Shown: piece after piece, positions 18,268 to 26,251 of the stretch
How the letters are laid out: every line of letters begins with the position of its first letter
Position numbering within the stretch: the stretch's first letter is position 1
Assembly (NCBI GenBank): GCA_963663605.2
Contig: CAXXVF010000001.1
Location: 186,001-250,000 of the forward strand
Direction of reading: 5' to 3'
DNA length: 64,000 nt
Source: Sporobacter sp963663605
GTDB lineage: Bacteria > Bacillota > Clostridia > Oscillospirales > Oscillospiraceae
Program-made: the position numbers and the translations under genes
Notes under the pieces: generated by a model
Told to the model about the DNA's origin: nothing
The model's database searches: none
The model's input: only the letters and a program-made list of their open reading frames with translations

Positions 18268-19932
18268 ATGAGGGAAAAACTTACGAAAGCAGCCGGCATA
18301 TGCCTTGTGGTGATTATGCTCCTGGGCATAGCGCCGGCGTCGTCGGCGTTGTCGGTATCTGAACTGAACGGGGCGGTGCGCGGAACGGCTGCGTATGTCT
18401 TCGACGTCGCAGGCAGTCCGCAGGTCGGGTCCGTCGGGGGGGAATGGGCGGTCATAGGACTGGCCCGGAGCGGCTATGACGTGCCGGAGGAATATTATCA
18501 GGACTACTACGCCACGGTGGAGGAATACGTAGCGGCCTGCAGCGGCGTGCTGCACGCGAAGAAGTATACGGAATACTCCCGTGTCATCCTGGCGCTGACG
18601 GCGATCGGAAAAGACCCGGCGGACGTGGCAGGGTACAATCTTTTGACGCCGCTAGGCGATTACGACAAGACGATCTATCAGGGACTCAACGGGCCGATCT
18701 GGGCGCTCATCGCGCTGGACAGCGGCAGTTACGACATGCCGCAAAACCGGGACGCGGCCGTGCAGGCCACGCGGGATATGTATATTGACCGGATTCTGGA
18801 ATGCCAGCTCGACGACGGCGGGTTTTCGCTCTTCGGCGGAACATCATTCGCGACAGCGGACGATTCGGTCGCCGATCCGGACATAACGGGCATGGCGCTG
18901 CAGGCGCTGGCCAAGTATCAGGATCGAAAAGATGTAGCGGAGGTGATTGACGAAGCGCTTGCCTGCCTGTCGGAAATGCAGGACAGTAAAGGCGGCTATT
19001 CAAGCTGGGGCACGACGAATTCGGAAAGCTGCGTGCAGGTACTCGTCGCGCTCACGGAGCTGGGGATTTCGCTGGAGGATGAACGTTTCGTCAAAAACGG
19101 GTATACGATGTTGGATAATCTGATGAGTTTCCGTCAGACGGACGGCAGTTTCCGGCATACGGCTTCCGGCGGGGGCAGCAACCAGATGGCGACGGAGCAG
19201 GGGTTTTACGGGCTGGTGGCGGCGCAGCGGGCCTTAAACGGAGAAAGCAGCCTGTACCGTATGGGCGACGCACTGGTGGTATCCGACGCTGACGGCAGCG
19301 GACCCGTATCCGGCGCGGGGCTGGAGGGCAAGCATGCGGATGTCTGCGCCGTGCCCATAACAGCTCCGGGCACGACCTTTGACGACATCGTCTACAGCGA
19401 CAGCATCACCGCTATCGAGGCGTTGGCCGCGCGCGGCATCCTAAACGGCTACGAAGACGGTACGTTCCGGCCGGACAATACGATGACGCGGGCCGAGTTT
19501 TGTTCTACCGTCGTGCGGAGTCTGGGACTGACGCCTGCGGCTGTCGGCGTGTTTACGGACGTTGCGCCAGGCGAGTGGTACGCAGGCTGTGTCGGCACGG
19601 CGTATACATACGGCATCGTTACCGGACGGACGGAGACGACGTTTGACCCCGGCGGCACGATCACGCGGCAGGAGGCGGCGGTTATGGCGGCGCGCGCGGC
19701 GAAGCTGTGCGGCATGGAAACCGAAATGGACACCGCCGCGATCCGAGATATGCTCTCGCAGTTTGTCGACTACGTTCAGGCAGCCGATTGGGCGCGCGAA
19801 GCCCTGGCGTTCTGCTATGCCTCGGATATTCTCGATCAGTCCGCGCTGGAGATCAAACCGGAAACCGCGATAACACGCTGTGAGATCGCGCAGATGATCT
19901 TCAATATGCTCACGAGCGCCAACCTGCTGTAA
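18268..19932 (+). CDS. SLH-anchored alpha/alpha-toroid protein (transcobalamin alpha-domain-like)
   Basis: This 554-aa exported protein (signal peptide 1-27) has repeated helical pairs at about 28-335 with the terpenoid-cyclase/prenyltransferase toroid signature: QLDDGGFSLFGG, QDSKGGYSSWG, RQTDGSFRHTASGG, each followed by a helix with an ALxAL pattern. No DxDD or zinc site typical of true cyclases or prenyltransferases is visible, so it is likely a binding scaffold. Three SLH motifs fill about 370-554. The N-terminal domain of intrinsic factor/transcobalamin has the same alpha6-alpha6 barrel fold. The beta-domain gene starts 12 bp after this stop codon. AAAGGAGAAACG precedes the ATG. I infer that it forms the alpha half of a split corrinoid-binding protein on the cell wall. 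Confidence 0.85.
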   Translation: MREKLTKAAGICLVVIMLLGIAPASSALSVSELNGAVRGTAAYVFDVAGSPQVGSVGGEWAVIGLARSGYDVPEEYYQDYYATVEEYVAACSGVLHAKKYTEYSRVILALTAIGKDPADVAGYNLLTPLGDYDKTIYQGLNGPIWALIALDSGSYDMPQNRDAAVQATRDMYIDRILECQLDDGGFSLFGGTSFATADDSVADPDITGMALQALAKYQDRKDVAEVIDEALACLSEMQDSKGGYSSWGTTNSESCVQVLVALTELGISLEDERFVKNGYTMLDNLMSFRQTDGSFRHTASGGGSNQMATEQGFYGLVAAQRALNGESSLYRMGDALVVSDADGSGPVSGAGLEGKHADVCAVPITAPGTTFDDIVYSDSITAIEALAARGILNGYEDGTFRPDNTMTRAEFCSTVVRSLGLTPAAVGVFTDVAPGEWYAGCVGTAYTYGIVTGRTETTFDPGGTITRQEAAVMAARAAKLCGMETEMDTAAIRDMLSQFVDYVQAADWAREALAFCYASDILDQSALEIKPETAITRCEIAQMIFNMLTSANLL

Positions 19933-19944
19933 CGGGGGATCATT

Positions 19945-20919
19945 ATGAAAAAAGCGTTGTCAAAGCATAAATGGAAAATCATCATAGCGGTTATTGTACT
20001 GGCCGCGCTGGGCGCGGCGTTCTGGTATGGCGGGAACGCGCCCGGCCTTCAGGGCTGGACCGTATCGGCACCGACCGTTCCCGTATCCGAACCGCCGATA
20101 GCGGCATCTGATATCGAAAACAGCGGCGAAGAGCAGACGCCGGACGATACGGCGGTGGAGGAGAGCGCGCCGCCGGTACAAACGCCGAAGGGTCCTTCTT
20201 CGGCAGCCCCGACGCCGACAACTGAGCCTTCGGCGGAACCATCGCCGGAAGAAAGCGCATCGCCGTCGGCTGCGCCCGGCTCGGACTCAGACGTGCCGAT
20301 GACGCCGGAGGAAAAGATCGAGACAGCCGCGGCATTGGCCGGGGGCAGTTCCTCGGAGGGCGTTGAAGCGGGAGATGAGGACTATTCCGCACAGCAGGGG
20401 ATGGACATCAATCCCGATACCGGAAAGGATCAGTACTTAACGGACCCCGTCCCGGAGGGGAAGCCGGTCCCCGTCGAGCCGGAGGACGCCGTCATCTCCG
20501 ACAATGCGCTGACGTGCACATTGTCCGTGCGTTGCGACACGATACTCGACAACATCAGCTGGCTCGACCCGGAAAAGGTGGAGCTCGTACCGGCGGACGG
20601 CGTCATCTTCCCGGCAACGCAGGTGACGTTCTACGAGGGCGAGAGCGTCTTCAACGTCCTTCTGCGGGAAATGAAGAAGGTGGGCATCCACATGGAATAC
20701 GTCAATACGCCAATGTATAACTCGGCGTATATTGAGGGCATCAACAACCTGTACGAGTTCGACTGCGGCGAGCTGTCCGGCTGGATGTACAAGGTAAACG
20801 ACTGGTTCCCCAATTACGGCTGCAGCCGCTATCAGCTCCGGGACGGAGACGTCGTCGAATGGGTCTATACGTGCAGCCTGGGCGTGGACGTCGGCGGCTA
20901 TTACTCCGTCGGCTCTTGA
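19945..20919 (+). CDS. Membrane-anchored transcobalamin-like beta-domain protein (DUF4430)
   Basis: This 324-aa protein has one N-terminal membrane segment (about residues 10-29, IIIAVIVLAALGAAFW), a long Pro/Ser/Glu linker (about 35-175) and a C-terminal DUF4430 domain (about 185-324). The domain shows the family features: VTFYEGESVFNVLLREMKK, a Gly-Ile-Asn loop, LSGWMYKVNDWFPNYG, then GDVVEWVYTCSLG. The linker would let the domain span the wall. It is 12 bp after the alpha-toroid gene and 7 bp before the ECF T component, which places it between surface capture and the membrane transporter. I infer that it accepts or holds corrinoid at the membrane; direct binding is unproven. Confidence 0.88.
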   Translation: MKKALSKHKWKIIIAVIVLAALGAAFWYGGNAPGLQGWTVSAPTVPVSEPPIAASDIENSGEEQTPDDTAVEESAPPVQTPKGPSSAAPTPTTEPSAEPSPEESASPSAAPGSDSDVPMTPEEKIETAAALAGGSSSEGVEAGDEDYSAQQGMDINPDTGKDQYLTDPVPEGKPVPVEPEDAVISDNALTCTLSVRCDTILDNISWLDPEKVELVPADGVIFPATQVTFYEGESVFNVLLREMKKVGIHMEYVNTPMYNSAYIEGINNLYEFDCGELSGWMYKVNDWFPNYGCSRYQLRDGDVVEWVYTCSLGVDVGGYYSVGS

Positions 20920-20926
20920 GGTTTCC

Positions 20927-21823
20927 ATGATTAATAGAGATACATTTTCAAGCTTTCATCCCGTTGTTAACTTTTTGTATTTCGGGCTGGCCTTTGCTTT
21001 CTCAATGGTATTCATGCACCCGGCCTGCCTGCTTGTTTCGCTTGCCTGCGCCCTGACGTACGCCGTCTGTTTAAACGGGAAAAAAGCCGTCCGCTTTACG
21101 CTCATATATATGCTGCCGATGTTTTTAACAGCGGCAATTATCAATCCTGCCTTCAACCACGAGGGCGGGACGATCCTCGCGTATTTACCGAACGACAACC
21201 CGCTGACGCTTGAATCCGTCGCGTACGGCCTGGCGGCTTCGGCCATGCTGGTCTCGGTCGTCACATGGTTTTCCTGCTACAATGCCGTTATGACCTCCGA
21301 CAAGTTCGTGTACCTGTTCGGGCGGATTATCCCGGCCCTGTCGCTCGTTTTATCCATGACGCTGCGCTTCGTCCCGAAATTCAGGGCGCAGATCAGGGTC
21401 GTGTCCAACGCGCAGAAATGCGTCGGCCGGGACGTATCGAACGGCGGTGTTATTGAGCGCGCGCGAAACGGACTGACAATACTGTCGATCATGGTCACAT
21501 GGGCTCTGGAAAATGCCATTGAGACGGCCGACAGCATGAAAAGCCGGGGCTACGGGCTTCGCGGACGCACGGCTTTTTCCATCTATCGGTTCGACCGGCG
21601 CGACCGCGCCGCCGCCGTTTTTCTTCTGGCCTGCGGCGTGTATATCGCCGTCGGGGCCTTTTTCGGAGCCGTTTACTGGCGGTATTTTCCGACGATGAAG
21701 GGCACGGTGTTCGAAGTATATACGGCCAGCGTTTTTTTATGCTTTTTCGCGCTTTTGATCATGCCGGTCGTCATCAATCTCAGGGAGGACAGGAAATGGA
21801 ATGCTTTACGATCCGCAATCTGA
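20927..21823 (+). CDS. ECF transporter transmembrane T component (EcfT/CbiQ family)
   Basis: This 298-aa membrane protein has about six hydrophobic segments. It shows the EcfT features SMTLRFVPKFRAQ and SMKSRGYGLRGRT, the cytoplasmic arginine/glycine motif region that couples to the ATPases. EcfT joins the S component to the two ATPases in vitamin ECF transporters. The gene starts 7 bp after the beta-domain gene and its end overlaps the next start by 28 nt, so they are translationally coupled. Context points to corrinoid uptake; the sequence alone does not fix the substrate. Confidence 0.9.
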   Translation: MINRDTFSSFHPVVNFLYFGLAFAFSMVFMHPACLLVSLACALTYAVCLNGKKAVRFTLIYMLPMFLTAAIINPAFNHEGGTILAYLPNDNPLTLESVAYGLAASAMLVSVVTWFSCYNAVMTSDKFVYLFGRIIPALSLVLSMTLRFVPKFRAQIRVVSNAQKCVGRDVSNGGVIERARNGLTILSIMVTWALENAIETADSMKSRGYGLRGRTAFSIYRFDRRDRAAAVFLLACGVYIAVGAFFGAVYWRYFPTMKGTVFEVYTASVFLCFFALLIMPVVINLREDRKWNALRSAI

Positions 21824-24537
21824 CCTTTTCCTATCCCGAACAGCCGCATCGGGCGCTCGATGCGCTGAGCGTCTCGGTCGGCCAGGGCGAATTCATCGCG
21901 CTGGCCGGGCCCTCCGGCTGCGGTAAGACGACGTTGCTGCGCCAGCTTAAAAGCGTACTGGCGCCGCACGGGCGCATGAGCGGAGAGATATTGTTCGAAG
22001 GGCGTGCGCTCGATACCGTCGATCTGCGGGAACAAAGCGCACGGATCGGGTTTGTCATGCAGAATCCCGACAATCAAATCGTCACGGACAAGGTCTGGCA
22101 CGAGCTGGCCTTCGGCCTGGAAAGCCTTGGGTATGAAACGCCGGATATTCGAGGCCGTGTGGCTGAAATGGCGAGCTTCTTCGGCATGCAGGCCTGGTTT
22201 TACAAAAACGTCACGGAGCTCTCGGGCGGCCAGAAGCAGCTTCTGAATCTGGCCTCGATCATGGCGATGGGACCGTCGGTCCTGATCCTCGACGAGCCGA
22301 CGAGCCAGCTTGACCCCATCGCTGCGGCGGATTTTCTCGCCGCAGTCGGAAAGATCAACCGCGAGCTGGGCACCACCGTCGTCATGACGGAGCACCGGCT
22401 CGAGGAGGTGCTGCCCATGTGCGACCGGGTGCTTGTTATGGAAGCGGGGAAGCTCGTCTGTGAAGGCGACCCCCGCAGCGTCGGTGAGAAACTGAAGAAC
22501 AGCCGGCACAGCATGTTTTTGTCCATGCCCGCGCCGATGCGCATCTATGCCGCCATCCCAAACGCGCTCGGCTGCCCCGTCACTGTGCGCGACGGTCGCA
22601 AATGGCTGGACGCGTATGCAAAAACGTTCCCGCTCGGCGCCGTCCCGCCCGCGCCGTTGAAAAAAACGCCGGACGGCGTTCCCGCCGTCGAACTCGACGA
22701 GGTGTGGTTCAAGTATGAAAAGGAAGGGGCCGACGTGCTCCGGGGCTTGTCGGTAAAAGCGTACAGGGGCGAGTTTCTGGCCATTCTGGGCGGCAACGGC
22801 GTCGGCAAGACGACGGCGCTGTCCCTCATAGCCGGGATCAACAAGCCGTACAGGGGTCGGGTGCTTTTGGAGGGCGCGGCTGCCTGGCAGTGGAACGGGA
22901 AGCTGTTCGACGGGCTTCTGGGGGTTTTGCCGCAGAATCCGCAGGCGCTGTTTGTCAAAAAGACCATCAGGGAGGACCTTCTGGAGATCCTGAAAAAAAG
23001 CCGGCTGTCAAAACCGGAAAAAGAAAAAAAGCTGGCTCGGGCGGCGCGGCTGTGCCGGTTGGACGGGCTGCTGGAGCGCCATCCGTACGACTTGTCCGGC
23101 GGCGAGCAGCAGCGCGCGGCACTGGCGAAGGTGCTGCTGCTGGCACCGCACATACTGCTTCTTGACGAGCCGACGAAAGGGCTCGACGCCGAATTCAAGC
23201 AGGCGTTCGCAGAGATTTTAGAAAGCCTACTTCGGCGCGGTGTGACGGTCGTCATGGTCAGCCATGACATCGAGTTCTGCGCAAAGCACGCGCACCGCTG
23301 CGCGATGTTTTTCGACGGCGGTATCGTGACGCAGGATGTTCCCCGCGCGTTCTTTTCCGGCAACAGCTTCTATACGACGGCGGCCAACCGGATGGCGCGG
23401 CATCTTCTGCCGGACGCCGTGACAGCGGAGGACGTCATTACTGCCTGTGGCGGAAATATCCCCGAGCTGCCTGTGCTGCAAGACGATGGCGACGACGATG
23501 ATTTTTTAACGCACGGCAAACCGGATAAGCCTGACAAACCGGCGCAAAAACTCCCGTTCTGGCGCAGACTGCTTGCGGGAATAGCGGGCGCCTTTGCGCT
23601 GGCGGCATCGGTTTTGGCCTTGAGCGAGGCGGACGTCCCGATTCTGACGGGGAATGGAAAACTGGGGCTGTATATCGCCCTGCTCGCGTCGCTGCTCGTT
23701 CTTGTGCTGGCCGTAAGCCGCAAAAGCGACCGGCCTATTGAAAACGCGCAGGTACAAAAGGATAAACGCAGGCTGTCCGGACGGACGGCCGTTGCGGCGG
23801 CATTAATTCTGCTGGCCATACCGCTGACGATCTTTTTCGGCATGTATTATCTCGACGACCGCAAGTATTATTTCATATCGCTGCTCGTTATTCTGGAGAC
23901 GATGATCCCGTTCGCGCTCGTATTCGAGGGGCGCAAGCCGCTGGCGCGCGAGCTGGTCATCGTCGCGGTCCTGTGCGCGATCGCGGTGGCGGGCCGCGCG
24001 GCCTTTTTCATGCTTCCGCAATTTAAGCCCGTTATGGCTGTTGCGATCATCGCGGGCGTGGCGTTCGGCGGCGAGACGGGCTTTCTCGTCGGGGCGATTA
24101 CGATGCTCGTGTCCAATATGCTCTTCAGCCAGGGGCCATGGACGCCGTGGCAGATGTTTGCCATGGGTATTATCGGTTTTCTGGCCGGCATATTGTTCCG
24201 CAAGGGTCTTCTGCGGCGGAATCGCCTGCCGCTTTGTATTTTCGGCGCGCTGTCGGCTATTATCATTTACGGCGGGCTGATGAACCCGGCGACCGTCCTC
24301 ATGTATCAGGATCAGCCTACGTGGCCTATGTTCCTGGCCGCGTATATTCAGGGGTTTCCGTTTGATCTCGTCCAAGCCGCCGCTACCGCATTCTTCCTCT
24401 GGGTCATCTCCCGGCCCATGCTCGAAAAGCTTGACCGAATCAAGGTCAAATACGGCCTGGTGGAGGCCGGACGAGATGCTCATAGCTCCGGAATTATTAG
24501 TAGTCCGCAAACAGATGACAGATTGCTATTAAAGTGA
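21796..24537 (+). CDS. Fused ECF transporter: two ATPase domains plus a membrane S-like component
   Basis: Start ATG 21796 follows AGGGAGGACAGGA and gives 913 aa. ABC domain 1 (about 1-255) has Walker A GPSGCGKTT, signature LSGGQKQ and Walker B LILDEPTSQLD. ABC domain 2 (about 290-540) has GGNGVGKTT, LSGGEQQ and LLLDEPTKGLD. Residues about 588-885 hold eight or so hydrophobic segments resembling an ECF S component, with AGVAFGGETGFLVGAIT and a tryptophan-rich GPWTPWQMF. Fusion of both ATPases is common; fusion of all three is less usual. Together with the T component at 20927 it makes a complete transporter. Position in a B12-riboswitch operon supports cobalamin or a corrinoid precursor as substrate. 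The stop at 24535-24537 is followed by no strong terminator before the tRNA. Confidence 0.9.
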   Translation: MECFTIRNLTFSYPEQPHRALDALSVSVGQGEFIALAGPSGCGKTTLLRQLKSVLAPHGRMSGEILFEGRALDTVDLREQSARIGFVMQNPDNQIVTDKVWHELAFGLESLGYETPDIRGRVAEMASFFGMQAWFYKNVTELSGGQKQLLNLASIMAMGPSVLILDEPTSQLDPIAAADFLAAVGKINRELGTTVVMTEHRLEEVLPMCDRVLVMEAGKLVCEGDPRSVGEKLKNSRHSMFLSMPAPMRIYAAIPNALGCPVTVRDGRKWLDAYAKTFPLGAVPPAPLKKTPDGVPAVELDEVWFKYEKEGADVLRGLSVKAYRGEFLAILGGNGVGKTTALSLIAGINKPYRGRVLLEGAAAWQWNGKLFDGLLGVLPQNPQALFVKKTIREDLLEILKKSRLSKPEKEKKLARAARLCRLDGLLERHPYDLSGGEQQRAALAKVLLLAPHILLLDEPTKGLDAEFKQAFAEILESLLRRGVTVVMVSHDIEFCAKHAHRCAMFFDGGIVTQDVPRAFFSGNSFYTTAANRMARHLLPDAVTAEDVITACGGNIPELPVLQDDGDDDDFLTHGKPDKPDKPAQKLPFWRRLLAGIAGAFALAASVLALSEADVPILTGNGKLGLYIALLASLLVLVLAVSRKSDRPIENAQVQKDKRRLSGRTAVAAALILLAIPLTIFFGMYYLDDRKYYFISLLVILETMIPFALVFEGRKPLARELVIVAVLCAIAVAGRAAFFMLPQFKPVMAVAIIAGVAFGGETGFLVGAITMLVSNMLFSQGPWTPWQMFAMGIIGFLAGILFRKGLLRRNRLPLCIFGALSAIIIYGGLMNPATVLMYQDQPTWPMFLAAYIQGFPFDLVQAAATAFFLWVISRPMLEKLDRIKVKYGLVEAGRDAHSSGIISSPQTDDRLLLK

Positions 24538-24634
24538 TAAGAACAATAACGCGTCAGCAGTTCAAACTGTCTAAATCCTGTGAAACATAATTCGTTTATT
24601 AAAAAGCATGCATGATAAATGTTCCGCGACAAAG

Positions 24635-24670
24635 AAAAAAGAGCCGAAAACTGAGTGTTTTCGGCTCTTT
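24635..24670 (-). terminator. Terminator after tRNA-Arg
   Basis: Read on the minus strand, AAAGAGCCGAAAAC pairs with GTTTTCGGCTCTTT around a short loop and ends in TTTTTT. The stem could also slow the converging B12 operon transcript. Confidence 0.85.
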
Positions 24671-24746
24671 GGCACCCCCGAGACGATTCGAACGTCCGAC
24701 CCTTCGCTTAGGAGGCGAATGCTCTATCCTGCTGAGCTACGGGGGC
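24670..24746 (-). tRNA. tRNA-Arg (anticodon CCT)
   Basis: The minus strand folds into a full cloverleaf: acceptor GCCCCCG/CGGGGGT, D-arm GCTC..GAGC, anticodon stem TTCGC/GCGAA with loop CTCCTAA, and a T-arm with GTTCGAATC. The CCA end is encoded. It decodes AGG. Confidence 0.95.
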
Positions 24747-24885
24747 ATATACATATTGTCCGGTTTGGACGACGCCAATAATTCTAGCTTATCTGCCTTG
24801 CCGTGTCAAGAAAATTCGGGTCTATCCGCGCGCAGCGGATAATGCCACGTAAAGCCCTGCCCGGAGTGTTCGCGTACGTCCTGAG

Positions 24886-24914
24886 TTGACAGATAAAGAT
24901 CGTGTATGTATGAT
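24886..24914 (+). promoter_or_regulatory. Sigma-A promoter of the glutamate racemase gene
   Basis: A consensus TTGACA (24886-24891) and TATGAT (24909-24914) are 17 bp apart. The start near 24921 leaves a 64-nt leader. This also shows that the in-frame codon at 24886 is not the translation start. Confidence 0.82.
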
Positions 24915-24984
24915 TATTATACGAAGTGCCTATACTCTGCTCGTTATGACCTTTGGGGACTATTATACATATGAGGTGCCCTTT

Positions 24985-25758
24985 ATGCTGATTGGTTTTT
25001 TTGATTCCGGCATCGGCGGACTCACCGTCCTGCATGAAGCAATGAAAGATCTCAAGCATTCGGATTTTGTTTATTACGCCGACACGCTGGGGGTCCCGTA
25101 CGGTACGAAAACAAAAGAGCAGGTCAGATCGTATGTGTTAAAAGCGGCGGATTTCATGATCCGTCTGGGGATCGACGCGCTGGTAATCGCGTGCAATACG
25201 GCTACGAGCGTCGCCGTTGAGGACCTGCGGAAAGCATACGGCCTGCCGATCATCGGCATGGAGCCGGCCGTCAAGCCCGCTGTTTTAAACAACAAAGACA
25301 AGCGGGTGCTCATCACGGCGACTGAACTGACGCTCCGGGAGGAAAAACTCAGAAAACTCATCACGCAGCTGGACTGCGAAGACATTGTCGATCTCCTGCC
25401 GCTTTCAGGGCTCGTCGGATTTGCCGAGCGTTTTATATTCGATACGGAAGAAGTTTTAAAATACTTGTCCGAGGCGCTGGACGGCCGTGACGTCAGCCGG
25501 TATCAGACTGTCGTTTTGGGCTGTACGCACTTCATTTTCTACAGGAATGTTATCAGGAGGCTGCTTGGATCGGATATTGAGATCATAGACGGCAACAGGG
25601 GGACGGTAAACAGGCTTGTCCAAACACTTGAGGCGCTGAAGATCCCGGCAGGCGGAAGCGGCCGTATCACCTATTACCAGTCAGGTGCGGAAGTTCGCGG
25701 CGGCGAAACGCATGAGGGATATGCGCGTCTGCTCAAGAGGCTGGACGAGGTGCTCTGA
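24985..25758 (+). CDS. murI: Glutamate racemase
   Basis: MurI interconverts L- and D-glutamate for peptidoglycan. The start at ATG 24985 follows GAGGTG and gives 257 aa, a normal length. The family motifs are present: GFFDSGIGGLTV at the N-terminus, YYADTLGVPYG, the first catalytic cysteine in VIACNTATS, and the second in VLGCTHF. It is monocistronic, with its own promoter and a hairpin after the stop. Confidence 0.93.
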   Translation: MLIGFFDSGIGGLTVLHEAMKDLKHSDFVYYADTLGVPYGTKTKEQVRSYVLKAADFMIRLGIDALVIACNTATSVAVEDLRKAYGLPIIGMEPAVKPAVLNNKDKRVLITATELTLREEKLRKLITQLDCEDIVDLLPLSGLVGFAERFIFDTEEVLKYLSEALDGRDVSRYQTVVLGCTHFIFYRNVIRRLLGSDIEIIDGNRGTVNRLVQTLEALKIPAGGSGRITYYQSGAEVRGGETHEGYARLLKRLDEVL

Positions 25759-25805
25759 TTACGGAAGAGACCGCGAAAATTCCGCATAAAACGGGAACAA
25801 CAAAC

Positions 25806-25831
25806 AAGGCGCCTGCCGAAGCAGGCGCCTT
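25806..25831. terminator. Terminator between convergent genes
   Basis: AAGGCGCCTGC and GCAGGCGCCTT form a perfect 11-bp stem with a CGAA tetraloop. T-runs are weak on both sides. It lies between murI and the minus-strand VOC gene. Confidence 0.65.
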
Positions 25832-25882
25832 ACTTGTCATTTATATTTTTGCGCCTTTTTATATCGATTGTTTCAGCTGAAT

Positions 25883-26218
25883 CTACAGCCCGTTGGGATC
25901 CTGAATGAAAAAGTACTTAACACGGGGATGGACAAACGGGCCGCTGTGGATCGGGATACCCTTTTCATTCACCATTTCAAGCGCCGTGTCCAGAGAGTCC
26001 ACTTCAAAGCCGAGCGAGACAGCGTCGCCGACGACGGCGTTTTGGACCTCGGCGTTGCAGACAAGTTCGATCTTTGTTTCCCCGGCTCCTAAAAAAGCCA
26101 GTTCCAGACCCGGCATGGCGGTGAATCTGCTGTCGACTTCAAGTCCGAGTATATCCTGATAAAACTTAAGCGACTCTTCCATATCCTTAACCATGAGCGT
26201 TGTCCAGCTTAATTTCAT
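25883..26218 (-). CDS. VOC/glyoxalase-family protein ending at an in-frame amber codon
   Basis: This 111-aa protein has the vicinal-oxygen-chelate fold: MKLSWTTLMVKDMEESLKFY (first beta-alpha-beta module) and the second-module end KYFFIQDPNGL. VOC proteins include glyoxalase I and dioxygenases. The stop is TAG directly after DPNGL, where the family usually continues with a few residues; the next seven codons read IQLKQSI before a TAA at 25859-25861. A single G-to-T change of a GAG codon would explain this. The protein thus loses its last strand. It may still fold, be a young pseudogene, or carry a sequencing error. AGGAGGATTTTTT-like site precedes the ATG. Confidence 0.8.
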   Translation of the reverse strand: MKLSWTTLMVKDMEESLKFYQDILGLEVDSRFTAMPGLELAFLGAGETKIELVCNAEVQNAVVGDAVSLGFEVDSLDTALEMVNEKGIPIHSGPFVHPRVKYFFIQDPNGL

Positions 26219-26251
26219 AAAAAATCCTCCCGGCGATTTGACACATTCAAT

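Noticed and set aside
23803..24510. 235-aa minus-strand frame over the ECF S-like domain
   Set aside because: It is antisense to membrane segments and is highly charged, as expected of a shadow.
25883..25885. Pyrrolysine insertion at the VOC amber codon
   Set aside because: No pyl gene or amber suppressor is in the window, the position normally holds a plain residue, and other genes here end in TAG.
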